9,121 nt of DNA from Candidatus Nanohalarchaeota archaeon (GTDB lineage Archaea; EX4484-52; B79-G9). The notes under the pieces are model-generated. The model had not been told where the DNA came from, searched no databases, and saw only the letters and a program-made list of their open reading frames with translations. Shown one piece after another: positions 1-7,968 of the stretch. Position 1 is the stretch's first letter. Each line of letters begins with the position of its first letter. The stretch covers positions 1-9,121 of the forward strand of contig QMVA01000041.1 in NCBI GenBank assembly GCA_003660865.1. Direction: 5' to 3'. A program made the position numbers and the translations under genes.

Positions 1-55
1 CAGACCAGTCAATTTCTTCTGGGTCTATGTCTAATATCTCCATTTTAGTATCCAT
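1..55 (-). CDS. N-terminal 18 codons of an unidentified protein (partial, runs off the window)
   Basis: An ATG at 55-53 opens a frame that stays open to the window edge and begins MDTKMEILDIDPEEIDWS. The peptide is acidic and soluble-looking, with no signal peptide or membrane segment, so a cytoplasmic product is likely. There is no clear Shine-Dalgarno sequence ahead of the ATG; the second ATG (43-41) is an alternative start, also without one. A TATA-like element lies about 55 bp upstream, which suggests its own promoter rather than simple continuation of the operon. I do not recognise the family from so short a piece. Confidence 0.45.
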   Translation of the reverse strand, partial: MDTKMEILDIDPEEIDWS

Positions 56-58
56 AGA

Positions 59-75
59 GTTAGTAGGAATCTAAC
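59..75. repeat. Small inverted repeat just ahead of the leftmost start codon
   Basis: GTTAG (59-63) and CTAAC (71-75) are perfect 5-bp arms around a 7-base spacer. The repeat lies within the likely 5' leader of the partial gene at 1-55. It could be an operator or a weak hairpin, but arms this short also arise by chance. Confidence 0.2.
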
Positions 76-107
76 GAGTATAGATGTTTTTCGCTACTAC
101 ACCACAC

Positions 108-115
108 TATTTAAA
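108..115 (-). promoter_or_regulatory. Candidate archaeal TATA box for the leftmost gene
   Basis: On the minus strand this reads TTTAAATA, close to the archaeal TATA consensus. It overlaps the TAA stop (113-111) of the preceding frame. A start site some 25 nt downstream would fall near 83 and leave a leader of about 28 nt before the ATG at 55. This is inferred from motif and spacing only. Confidence 0.4.
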
Positions 116-788
116 CCAAGTACGATTTGTGTGTCATCTGAACAGGTAAACCTATGTTTTTGTCTAGACAAGTTGTATACTCCAAACTACTAAGATTCCC
201 CTTATATGTGCTTTTTGGAAGCAGTATTATCTGTTCTATGTGTGTCACATGCATAGGGCGCAGTATAATTGCTTTATATGTGCTTTTTGGAAGCAGTATT
301 ATCTGTTCTATGTGTGTCACATGCATAGGGCGCAGTATAATTGCTTTATATGTACTTTTTGGAAGCAGTAGTCTTAGTTCTTTGTCTAATTTTGAAGTGT
401 CATAAGTCACAAGAATTTTTTCACATGTTCTATCCATAATTTTTTCATTTCCAGCATATTTAGGTGAAATAAGCCCCTCTTTAGCCCATGTTTCATCTAA
501 TGTGGCATTCATCAACTTCTCGAGAAGTAGGGCATTTGACTTTGCACACATCCAATTTTCAAAAGATTGCTTTGTACAAAATGTTGTGTCACCTTCAATG
601 TTGTAAGCTACTGACTTAGATGTTCCTATCCCTTCGCTGATTTTCGATTTACCTGCTTTTTTAGATACAGATATATAATTTGTAAAAATTGATGTTTTGT
701 TGGCATTACTGCTTATAATGTATTGTGCCGTATACGTTGCACTAAAAGATTCCAATCCAGCAATTTTCTTGTTTGCCCTTTCAAGCAT
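111..788 (-). CDS. Open downstream part of an interrupted extracytoplasmic protein (225 codons)
   Basis: This is the stretch that stays open after the in-frame TAG at 806-804. Its ATG at 788 has no Shine-Dalgarno sequence, and the encoded piece has no signal peptide or membrane segment. It has four cysteines (71, 81, 122, 207), as expected of a disulfide-bearing ectodomain. The pattern, including an opening helix MLERANKKIAGLESFSATYT and a late CLDKNIGLPVQM segment, resembles small archaeal secreted proteins with a LolA-like half-barrel; that family link is an impression, not a match I can prove. Residues 141-196 contain the octamer LLPKSTYK three times at 24-residue spacing, encoded by a 72-bp tandem repeat; removing two units gives a more natural-looking sequence. 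If translated from 788 alone, the product would stay in the cytoplasm and probably be non-functional. Confidence 0.5.
   Translation of the reverse strand: MLERANKKIAGLESFSATYTAQYIISSNANKTSIFTNYISVSKKAGKSKISEGIGTSKSVAYNIEGDTTFCTKQSFENWMCAKSNALLLEKLMNATLDETWAKEGLISPKYAGNEKIMDRTCEKILVTYDTSKLDKELRLLLPKSTYKAIILRPMHVTHIEQIILLPKSTYKAIILRPMHVTHIEQIILLPKSTYKGNLSSLEYTTCLDKNIGLPVQMTHKSYLV
202..370. repeat. 72-bp tandem repeat, 2 identical copies plus a partial third
   Basis: Copy 1 is 202-273 and copy 2 is 274-345; by eye they are identical over all 72 bases. A third partial copy, 346-370, has one mismatch (position 354). The unit is a multiple of three, so it adds 24 residues per copy without shifting the minus-strand frame, producing LLPKSTYK followed by 16 residues each time. 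Each unit contains the small palindromic core ATGTG-TGT-CACAT. Perfect identity implies recent duplication by slippage or unequal recombination. Confidence 0.95.
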
Positions 789-900
789 ATCTTCAGGAGA
801 TGACTAAAGAATAAAATACCGGAAAATCCAAGCAATTGAGATTATTGCAACAATCAGGATAATTAAGCCAATTTTAATTTTCTTTTCCGTGTCCATATCA

Positions 901-906
901 CTCCAC
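901..906 (-). promoter_or_regulatory. Ribosome binding site deciding the start at 896
   Basis: The minus strand reads GTGGAG and then TGAT before ATG (896-894). The GGAG core is four bases from the ATG, and its first G is the last base of the A2M stop codon TAG (908-906). This is the main reason for placing the true start of the fourth gene at 896 rather than 788. Confidence 0.6.
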
Positions 907-3900
907 TAACTAATCTCAACACTATAACTCAAAGATTCATCCGCATTCTCAACATCATACATAGAATAAACCCGAGCAGGCGCAGCAAATACAATTCCCT
1001 CGTTGACCGCCTTCAAGTCATAGCTGAACGTCTCACTACCAAGCGCCCCGATATAGAAATAAACATTATTCTCCGAAACCTCATACTCAACAAGATTCTC
1101 ACTACCACTAACTATCTTCTCAAGCGACGCATCATCAACCACAAATCCCGGTGGCACAACATCCTCCACAACAATATAATAAACACTATCACCGGAATTA
1201 GACACACTGATCGTAACAGGCAGTGCATCACCAACCATTACCTTAGTACGCGAAAGCTTCTTCGTAATCCCAAGCGTCTTCTCATTGATATCCTCCTGCA
1301 CCCGAACCTGCTCCACATTCAAAGTATAATACGCAGTGCCCTCACCCTCTTTGCTAAACCTCAAAACATTCTTTCCCACCTTATAATCAAGCCCTACTTC
1401 ATAAACTATAGCCCTGTCATCCTCACTGACATCATAACTACCTATATGCGCCTCGTTAAGATAAACACGAATCTTTCCGTCAACAGACTCATCCGAAAGG
1501 CGCGCATACTCTGTAATCACCTTAAGCACAGCAGCTGTATCACTGGTCTGTCCCCAGCCATACCCGCCTCGTTTGGACACAAGCCACTCAACAGCACCCT
1601 GTACACTATCATGATACCGCACATTCTCTGAATTAACCAGTGCAAGAGATGCAGTAGCAGTAGTCGTCACAGTCCCCCCAAGACTATAAGAATAATACCT
1701 CGTACTCTTATCATCACTCCAGTACACTTTATCTCCGTCAACCCTCTTCATACCATCAAGCTTCGAAAGCACACCGGCAAGCGTAGAATCATCACCGGCC
1801 TTCTCAAGACACAAAGCATAAAGCGCAACAACATAAGGGCTCTTCATCTCCCCGCTCTTGTACTTCCCGTACAGGTAATTCATCGCTTTCTTGACAACAG
1901 AAGAATCAGCATCCATCCCGGAATTAAGCAAAGCATGCGCACAGGTTGCAGTCATAGTCATATCCTCCCGCGAAAGATGCCCGGCCCCTCTAAACGATCC
2001 ATCCTGCCTCTGCACAGATGACAGATACTTCTGCGCCCCGTTGATATAAGCATCATCAATAAAAAACCCAGCATTTCTTGCCTCAGCAAGTCCGTACAGC
2101 ACATACGCGCTCATAAACACCTTAGTCTTATCATTCTGGTACCATCCCCAGCCCCCGTCACGATGATGAAACCCGTAAATCTTCTGCAACCCCGATATAA
2201 TCATCTTATCCAGTTTACTCTCAAACTCTGGCGTCAACTGCCCGGACCGGGAGAGATACTGCTTCACAATAACATCAGGGTAAAGCCCGCTCATCACCTG
2301 CTCAGCACATCCATGTGGATATCGCGCAAGTTCCTCCACACTGTCAAGCGAAACCGCCTCCAAAGATGGCTGAATCACAAGACGCGCATTGGTGAATTCA
2401 GGTATAGCCCCGCGAAATATCTCAAACTCAACCGTATTGTCCACATCAACAATCCCGGAATAAATATCACTCTTTATCTCCTCCTTCGGCTTGACCAGCA
2501 CAGGCTTTGTCAGCCCGTCAGAAACACCATCACTAACAGAATAAGCAAGAAAACTCATATTAGCATAACCATAGCCCGTGAACTTAACCCTCCATCGGGC
2601 GCTCTTTGAGCCATGCGCAGCCACAACAACAGTCTTACTGGGCTCACCGGACACAATCTTGAACTTAGACGATGACATACCACACCTTTCAGTAGATGAA
2701 CTCACACACACCCTGCTCTCAATCGCCTCATCCAGATTATTAAACACAACCATACTCACAGTAACCTCATCCCCGACAGTCACCTCCGATGGCGGCGCTG
2801 CCTTCACAAAATAATCCATCTTTGAAATAAGACTGTCCTTAGCACTCCCAACCTCCGCATTCCTAGTCGCCGCAAGCGCCTCAACTCTCCACGCCGTAAT
2901 CGTATCAGGCAACATCACAGGCACCCGGACCTTGCCTGATCCGTCAGCACGAAGCGACGGCATCCACAAAGCAGTATCAGGAAAACTTGTCCTGATTTTA
3001 ATATCTGGTGGAACAACACCTTTGCCTCTCCACGATAATTCCTCTGCCATCCCCTTTTCATGATAGCCTCCCCAACCCACAGAAGGCGCATTAATAGAGC
3101 GTATCATCTCTGCATCATCATAAGCCATATCTGCACTCATCCTGGACATTGAACCAGTAAATACTGAAAAAATACTAACAACAAAAACAATAAGCATCAC
3201 AAACACCACAATAGACGATACAAGAATCACACTTCTCGACCTGCTGTCGCACTTTATTCCCTCCCCTATGAACGAGATAAGCAGCAATATGATGCCAAGC
3301 ACCAAAAACAGCAAAATCTCCTCTTCCGGCTTATACACTTTAAGAACCGCGAGAAGCAAAGGCAAAGCAGATACCAGCCCCCCAACTAACCCAATAGTCG
3401 CAAGCCACATACTGCCACGATTCTTCCTGAAAGCATCATAAGTCCTCTCAACCACAGAAACCAGTATCATAATACTACCCATACCAAACAAGAAGAAAAG
3501 AGTATCTTCATCATCGACAATACGCATCATGGTGAGCAAAAAGGTCCCTATAATCACAATCACGCCGCCGACACCAAGAGCCAAAAACCTCTTATCAGCT
3601 CCATGATAACCGCTCACAGTCCTACTCTTCTTAATATACCTGCCGCCATATTTTATCCACTCCCCAATAAACGAGATAAGTAGCAATATAATGCCAAGCA
3701 CCAAAAACAGCAAAATATCATCATCCAGATCATACAGTTCAAGAACTACAAGAAGCAAAGGTAAAGCAGACATCAGCCCCCCCATCAATCCGGTAACTGC
3801 AAGCCATTTGCTACCCTGTCCCTTTATGAAAGCACCATAAATCATCTCAACTACAGAAATTAATATCGCAACACTACCCACACCAAACAAGAAGAATCCG

Positions 3901-6122
3901 GGCGATTCATCAACAATACGCATTATGGCAAGCAAAAAAGTCCCTATAATCACAAACACACCGCCGACACCAAGAGCAAGGAATCTCCTATCCGCTCCAT
4001 GATAACCACTCACAGCCTTATCCTCCTTAATATACTTAACAGACAAAGCATACCCTGAAACAAGAACCAGCACAAGCATTCCAAGACTAAAAAACAGTCC
4101 ACCGTCACCGGAAGTCCTCGGATTTCTGGTCGTAACTTTATTCAGCGCACCTGCCTCCTCGAAAGAATACAGCGCCTCAAACGGCTCAAACTCATAATCC
4201 TTAAGAAGCATAATAGACTCATCAACAACCCCAAGCGTAACCTGTGCATTCGCCTTTCCTGTATCAACAGTAAGATCCACAATATCCCCCGGCTTATAAT
4301 CACGGCGCAAAAAATCAAGTTTCACATCAACTTTCTTATCAGCACACGCACTCACCTGCACCGGCTCTGACTCAGCAAATCCGTTATTATACACAAATCC
4401 CTGTACTGTCGCAAAAGGAGCAATATCCTCGTATCCAAGCACAATCTCCCCTCTGGCATTATCATCAAGATTCAATGTTGTAAGAGTATTTCCAAACGGG
4501 TTACTCACAGTAATCACAACCGGCTTATTTGCATAATGGCTCCTTGCATACACACTGGCAACCACTCTTTCACCACGCTTGTACTCTATCTTATCAGGCT
4601 CAACAACAATATCTCTCTTATACTTCTCAGGCACAGCAAAAGAACCGCAACCACTCCTACAATTCCAGTAATTATCCGGCCTGAAATTAATTTGCGTTGC
4701 AGCAGACGCAGAATACATACCACTTGTTCCCGTAACCTGCACAGTAAGATAATCCGCGTCCTGTGGATAATTAAACACATAATTGTACTCGCTACTGAAT
4801 CGCTTATCCTCAGAAAACACCACAGAAGACCGTCCATTATAATACTTTGTCACAGTAATCTTCGAATCAACATCAGATGCAGATAATCCATCTGGCTTTC
4901 GCGCAGCAATCTTCACATTCACAAGATCCCCTGTACCATAAGTATTCACATCAGGCAAAACCTCAAGTAAAAGGCCGCTATCAACAACCAGCACACTTTT
5001 TTTCTCAATCCGCTCCTCTCCGCTTGCTGCATCCGTAATCTTTCCCTCTATAACAAGATAATCCCTCGGGCTTTGATAGCGCAGCCGATTCGTATCAAAC
5101 GTATATTTATACCTTCCATCATGCACCTTCACAGTCTCACTGACTTTCCGCGAAGTTTGGCTCATAGAATAAACACTGATCTGTAGATAGCCTTCAGCCA
5201 CAGGCTCACCGAAAAGATAGCTTGCAAGAAAATCCACATCTAGACTCTCCCCTCTGACAACCCATGACCTCGTACTGATATCAAGATTAACAGTCGGCTT
5301 CTCATACTTCTCTACGAAAACATTATAACTCTCAGTCATATTTCCTGCCTGCACCTCAAAAGAATATGTCCCTTCATCCAGAGTAACAGAAAGCGGGAAA
5401 TCAATTGTAAACTGCCCATAATCATCAGTCTTCATCTCTTTTTTATATATCACAAGCTCCTCTTCATTCTTAACAGAGATATTGAGCGCTTCAAAAGAAA
5501 ACGGCGCGAAAGAATCAGAAGATATCTTCCACACATAACCTGCAAAATACACCGTGTGTCCTGGTTTGTATATCTTCCTGTCAGAATACAGATACATTCT
5601 CAAAGGTGAGGAGCGCACCTCAACTTGAGTATTTGTTACTCTCTTCCTGCCGTGATTCTTTGCATTTATCCGGATATTATACATTCCCGCCCTAAGTTCA
5701 GGCACAACACCATCAAACACAACAAGGCCGTTAACATTCGAAACACCAGCCATCTGGCCAACAACCTCACCCCTGCGATCCCGGAATTCAAGCACAACGG
5801 AGCTTTTAGGCATAAACCTGCCCTTGTCATCAACAACAAGCAAAAACCCGTCAAAATCCGAGCCAGTATATTGGACACTACCAACCCTGCCATGTACATT
5901 AAGCACCTCACTCAGGGTCCAGTAATTGACAATCGGCTCATAAAAAAGACCAAACCCAAAAAGAACTATTGCAGCAAGAGAACCTGCCCGGACTATTGTC
6001 ATCTTGCTATGCGACAATTCCTTGCTCCCGAAAAGACACATCCTCAGGACCAGAATCACCCCAAAAAGCACAACTAAAGTCACTACAAGCCCTATCAGCC
6101 AGAAGATTGAAAAACCACCCAT
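906..6122 (-). CDS. Alpha-2-macroglobulin family protein, thioester-containing, with polytopic membrane insert
   Basis: Giant surface protein: 1738 residues from the preferred ATG at 6122, or 1742 from a GTG at 6134 (residue numbers here use the GTG). Order: two N-terminal helices (about 8-31 and 46-66); an Ig-like MG1-type domain (78-173); MG2 (177-275, with KIYKPGHTVYFAGYV); MG3-MG5 (280-600); the MG6 start ending GVVDESIMLL (635-644); ten membrane helices (679-993); the A2M domain (1042-1090, IRTSFPDTALWMPSL and PDTITAWRVEALAAT); further MG; the thioester domain (about 1250-1545) with GCAEQ at 1275-1279, giving a Cys1276-Gln1279 thioester; a CUB-like segment (1556-1610); and a C-terminal receptor-binding-type domain (1621-1742). 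In this family, proteolysis of the bait region triggers a conformational change that exposes the thioester for covalent capture. Here the bait position is occupied by membrane helices. His1386, 110 residues after the Cys, may be the catalytic His. The gene starts eight bases after the upstream stop. Confidence 0.93.
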   Translation of the reverse strand: MGGFSIFWLIGLVVTLVVLFGVILVLRMCLFGSKELSHSKMTIVRAGSLAAIVLFGFGLFYEPIVNYWTLSEVLNVHGRVGSVQYTGSDFDGFLLVVDDKGRFMPKSSVVLEFRDRRGEVVGQMAGVSNVNGLVVFDGVVPELRAGMYNIRINAKNHGRKRVTNTQVEVRSSPLRMYLYSDRKIYKPGHTVYFAGYVWKISSDSFAPFSFEALNISVKNEEELVIYKKEMKTDDYGQFTIDFPLSVTLDEGTYSFEVQAGNMTESYNVFVEKYEKPTVNLDISTRSWVVRGESLDVDFLASYLFGEPVAEGYLQISVYSMSQTSRKVSETVKVHDGRYKYTFDTNRLRYQSPRDYLVIEGKITDAASGEERIEKKSVLVVDSGLLLEVLPDVNTYGTGDLVNVKIAARKPDGLSASDVDSKITVTKYYNGRSSVVFSEDKRFSSEYNYVFNYPQDADYLTVQVTGTSGMYSASAATQINFRPDNYWNCRSGCGSFAVPEKYKRDIVVEPDKIEYKRGERVVASVYARSHYANKPVVITVSNPFGNTLTTLNLDDNARGEIVLGYEDIAPFATVQGFVYNNGFAESEPVQVSACADKKVDVKLDFLRRDYKPGDIVDLTVDTGKANAQVTLGVVDESIMLLKDYEFEPFEALYSFEEAGALNKVTTRNPRTSGDGGLFFSLGMLVLVLVSGYALSVKYIKEDKAVSGYHGADRRFLALGVGGVFVIIGTFLLAIMRIVDESPGFFLFGVGSVAILISVVEMIYGAFIKGQGSKWLAVTGLMGGLMSALPLLLVVLELYDLDDDILLFLVLGIILLLISFIGEWIKYGGRYIKKSRTVSGYHGADKRFLALGVGGVIVIIGTFLLTMMRIVDDEDTLFFLFGMGSIMILVSVVERTYDAFRKNRGSMWLATIGLVGGLVSALPLLLAVLKVYKPEEEILLFLVLGIILLLISFIGEGIKCDSRSRSVILVSSIVVFVMLIVFVVSIFSVFTGSMSRMSADMAYDDAEMIRSINAPSVGWGGYHEKGMAEELSWRGKGVVPPDIKIRTSFPDTALWMPSLRADGSGKVRVPVMLPDTITAWRVEALAATRNAEVGSAKDSLISKMDYFVKAAPPSEVTVGDEVTVSMVVFNNLDEAIESRVCVSSSTERCGMSSSKFKIVSGEPSKTVVVAAHGSKSARWRVKFTGYGYANMSFLAYSVSDGVSDGLTKPVLVKPKEEIKSDIYSGIVDVDNTVEFEIFRGAIPEFTNARLVIQPSLEAVSLDSVEELARYPHGCAEQVMSGLYPDVIVKQYLSRSGQLTPEFESKLDKMIISGLQKIYGFHHRDGGWGWYQNDKTKVFMSAYVLYGLAEARNAGFFIDDAYINGAQKYLSSVQRQDGSFRGAGHLSREDMTMTATCAHALLNSGMDADSSVVKKAMNYLYGKYKSGEMKSPYVVALYALCLEKAGDDSTLAGVLSKLDGMKRVDGDKVYWSDDKSTRYYSYSLGGTVTTTATASLALVNSENVRYHDSVQGAVEWLVSKRGGYGWGQTSDTAAVLKVITEYARLSDESVDGKIRVYLNEAHIGSYDVSEDDRAIVYEVGLDYKVGKNVLRFSKEGEGTAYYTLNVEQVRVQEDINEKTLGITKKLSRTKVMVGDALPVTISVSNSGDSVYYIVVEDVVPPGFVVDDASLEKIVSGSENLVEYEVSENNVYFYIGALGSETFSYDLKAVNEGIVFAAPARVYSMYDVENADESLSYSVEIS
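2298..2312 (-). other. Codons of the A2M thioester motif GCAEQ
   Basis: The minus strand reads GGA TGT GCT GAG CAG, encoding Gly-Cys-Ala-Glu-Gln within RYPHGCAEQVMSGLYP. In the A2M and complement C3 families the Cys and Gln side chains condense to an internal thioester. Both residues are present, so the reactive site looks intact. Confidence 0.92.
3234..4013 (-). repeat. Tandem duplication of a four-helix membrane unit inside the A2M gene
   Basis: Two copies follow each other directly: 4013-3618 (residues 708-839) and 3617-3234 (residues 840-967). Both open with VSGYHGAD(R/K)RFLALGVGG and end with ILLFLVLGIILLLISFIGE. Each has four hydrophobic helices, in copy 1 at about 718-741, 747-770, 777-801 and 807-827. 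The DNA is also alike: 3292-3317 and 3691-3716 share 26 identical bases at 399-bp spacing, and 3598-3611 and 3994-4007 are identical at 396-bp spacing. The 3-bp difference is one extra codon in the second copy, near residues 873-880. Differences cluster in the short loops. A single helix flanks the pair on each side (679-699 and 969-993). Confidence 0.93.
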
Positions 6123-6130
6123 ATATACAT

Positions 6131-6136
6131 TCACCA
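6131..6136 (-). promoter_or_regulatory. Ribosome binding site of the A2M gene, overlapping the upstream stop
   Basis: The minus strand reads TGGTGA, whose last three bases are the stop codon TGA (6133-6131) of the upstream gene. GGTGA is the archaeal anti-Shine-Dalgarno complement, and the ATG at 6122-6120 follows after eight bases. This favours ATG 6122 over the GTG at 6134, which lies inside the motif itself. Confidence 0.6.
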
Positions 6137-7963
6137 GATAAGTTTCTTAATCTTCTTTCTCTTTCGGATAATCACTAAAAGAAGAACAATACCAATCAGA
6201 GTATATATAACATACATCCCTTTTTCCTCAAAACCGTATATCGTAATCCTCACAGCCTCCTCAGGCATGATGATAGATTCCCCACCACCAGTGACCTGAA
6301 GATACTTCTTCATCTCAGGTATCTGGACAGTCACAGGAGTGCCATGCATACTCAACTGTACTCTCTGTACCGGTGCATCCATAGACATCTGCTCAACCTG
6401 CACAGCCATTGCCTTCTGCGCACTACCTATAGCATCAAAATTAATCATCTTATCATAATACACGCGCCTTGGCGTATATGTAACCACCTGCGCATCCATT
6501 TCAGGAACAACATCTGATTTCCAGTAGATAAACGATTCCGACAGCCCAATCTTAACATTCATATTCGTTATCGGCGCCTTATGCATCGGTAAAACAAGAG
6601 TATACTGTGAATAAATATCATCAGAGAACACATCACTGGTCACAACATACAAAAGAGTTACCCGTATAGCTTGATAGTTGTTCCCACGTTTTGAAGAAAC
6701 CGGCAGCGGAACCTGCACAACACTATCTTCACCATACGCCTTCTCCGGCTCTGAATTAACAATAGCCCCCCAGAACACAGAATTATCCGGAAGATCAATC
6801 TCAAGATATTTACCAGTCTCAGTATTCACAACCTGATAATTCGCCTTCACAATCGCAAACCCCCTCTTGGTTGGGAAAACATCAAAATTAACACTATTGA
6901 TATTAGTCGCAAGATGCTCCTTCTCTTTCAATTTCTCTTTATCAAAACTCAAAGAGCCACCGGATTTTCCAGTATAGAGACTATCAAGATTATATGCTGA
7001 TGGCACATACCCTGATATCCTGCTCAAAAAATCAGCCTCATACTTGTTAATTCTCGTAAAAGTTGACTCAACATTATCGATCTTATAGCTCTCAGATGAA
7101 TAAAGAGCAACATTATAATCCATAATTCCTGCATTCTTGAACACAGGCATTGAAGCAAAAGCATCCTGAGACATAACAAACTCCATGTTAGAGATCCTAA
7201 ACGAGTTTGCAGGAGTATTCACATCAATAACAAGCGGGCTGGAAGACACAACCTCAAACCCCTCATCATCAAACGAACTGAATTCAAGACCCTGAGGCAC
7301 ACTAATTTCCAGGTGATTCATAAGCTCATCTGCACTCACATCACAGAAGAGTTTCACCTTATTCAAAGAACCTGCAAGCACAAGCGCATCACAAGCAGCA
7401 TCAACCTTGGCATCATTATTCACAGTCCCGAAAGACACACTCATCGTCTTTGCATACTTATCCATAAACCGCCACTCAACACTATTCTCTACCTTGCGCA
7501 TAGGAACAGGGCTCACAGCACTCATGAAAACATCATCAAACCTGAAATTGACCTTCACAAACACTTGGTCTACACCGGAAGGAACAGATGAGCTAAAAGA
7601 ACTCAATACACCTACACCTTCGCCGCGCACCTGTATCATATAATTTTTATCCTTCAAAACAGTATGCTTCAGTACATTTCCTTCAATATAATTGCTCTCG
7701 CCAATAGTTTTCCATGTCTTCCCGGAATCAGAAGATATCTTCACACTCTTCACAACAAAATTCGAGCCCAACTCAACATATGCAGTACCGTCATTCATGC
7801 CAAGTATCTCAATAGTCTCAAACACTTCATAACTCCCGTCTGAATAAACATTCACTTCTCGGTTATACGTTTTATAATGAAAATAGCTGTCACAAAAGGC
7901 TGCCTGCACAAAAAGACTAATCACAAACAAAACCAAAAGCACGCCAACAATTCTTCGAGCCAT
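6131..7963 (-). CDS. Secreted, beta-rich, single-pass membrane-anchored protein of unknown function
   Basis: The product has 610 residues from the ATG at 7963 (613 from a GTG at 7972). I prefer the ATG because AGGTGG lies five bases ahead of it. From that start, MARR leads a hydrophobic stretch ending FVQAAFC, a cleavable signal peptide; the ending does not fit a lipobox well. About 555 mostly beta-patterned residues follow, beginning with YNREVNVYSDGSYEVFETIE. The mature part has two cysteines (194 and 210 in the longer numbering) that could pair. A second strand-rich region includes LEIDLPDNSVFWGAIVNSEP (390-409). The C-terminus has one helix (about 587-602) and the basic tail RKRKKIKK, so the bulk is outside and the tail inside. 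I do not recognise a family. Its place between the Yip1-like and A2M genes, with essentially no spacing, suggests a surface partner of the A2M protein. Confidence 0.85.
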   Translation of the reverse strand: MARRIVGVLLVLFVISLFVQAAFCDSYFHYKTYNREVNVYSDGSYEVFETIEILGMNDGTAYVELGSNFVVKSVKISSDSGKTWKTIGESNYIEGNVLKHTVLKDKNYMIQVRGEGVGVLSSFSSSVPSGVDQVFVKVNFRFDDVFMSAVSPVPMRKVENSVEWRFMDKYAKTMSVSFGTVNNDAKVDAACDALVLAGSLNKVKLFCDVSADELMNHLEISVPQGLEFSSFDDEGFEVVSSSPLVIDVNTPANSFRISNMEFVMSQDAFASMPVFKNAGIMDYNVALYSSESYKIDNVESTFTRINKYEADFLSRISGYVPSAYNLDSLYTGKSGGSLSFDKEKLKEKEHLATNINSVNFDVFPTKRGFAIVKANYQVVNTETGKYLEIDLPDNSVFWGAIVNSEPEKAYGEDSVVQVPLPVSSKRGNNYQAIRVTLLYVVTSDVFSDDIYSQYTLVLPMHKAPITNMNVKIGLSESFIYWKSDVVPEMDAQVVTYTPRRVYYDKMINFDAIGSAQKAMAVQVEQMSMDAPVQRVQLSMHGTPVTVQIPEMKKYLQVTGGGESIIMPEEAVRITIYGFEEKGMYVIYTLIGIVLLLVIIRKRKKIKKLIW

Positions 7964-7968
7964 AAAAA

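Larger units (their letters stand above)
111..896 (-). pseudogene. Fourth operon gene: membrane-anchored Cys-containing protein with in-frame TAG
   Basis: A better start than 788 is the ATG at 896-894, which has GGAG four bases upstream and follows the A2M stop by nine bases. The first 30 codons encode a charged tip (MDTEKKIK) and one hydrophobic helix (IGLIILIVAIISIAWIF), a typical uncleaved signal anchor. A TAG at 806-804 follows, and the same frame continues as SSPEDMLERANKK into the 225-codon stretch. Anchor plus ectodomain makes a coherent membrane-tethered protein of about 260 residues, so I read this as one gene broken by a nonsense mutation. Amber read-through is less likely because TAG ends both the Yip1-like and A2M genes in sensible places. 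A third reading is a 30-residue membrane peptide followed by an unrelated frame. The region is visibly more AT-rich than the A2M gene. Confidence 0.6.

Noticed and set aside
202..370. Tandem repeat considered as CRISPR or replication iterons
   Set aside because: The units are directly adjacent with no spacers, far longer than iterons, and lie in frame inside a coding region.
154..405. Plus-strand open frame of 83 codons across the 72-bp repeat
   Set aside because: It is open mainly because the repeat unit is a multiple of three and has no stop in that frame. It has no ribosome site, and the minus strand carries the coherent anchor-plus-ectodomain frame.
4536..4886. Overlapping open frames on both strands within the A2M gene
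   Set aside because: They are shadows of the long coding frame, with no ribosome sites or recognisable protein features.
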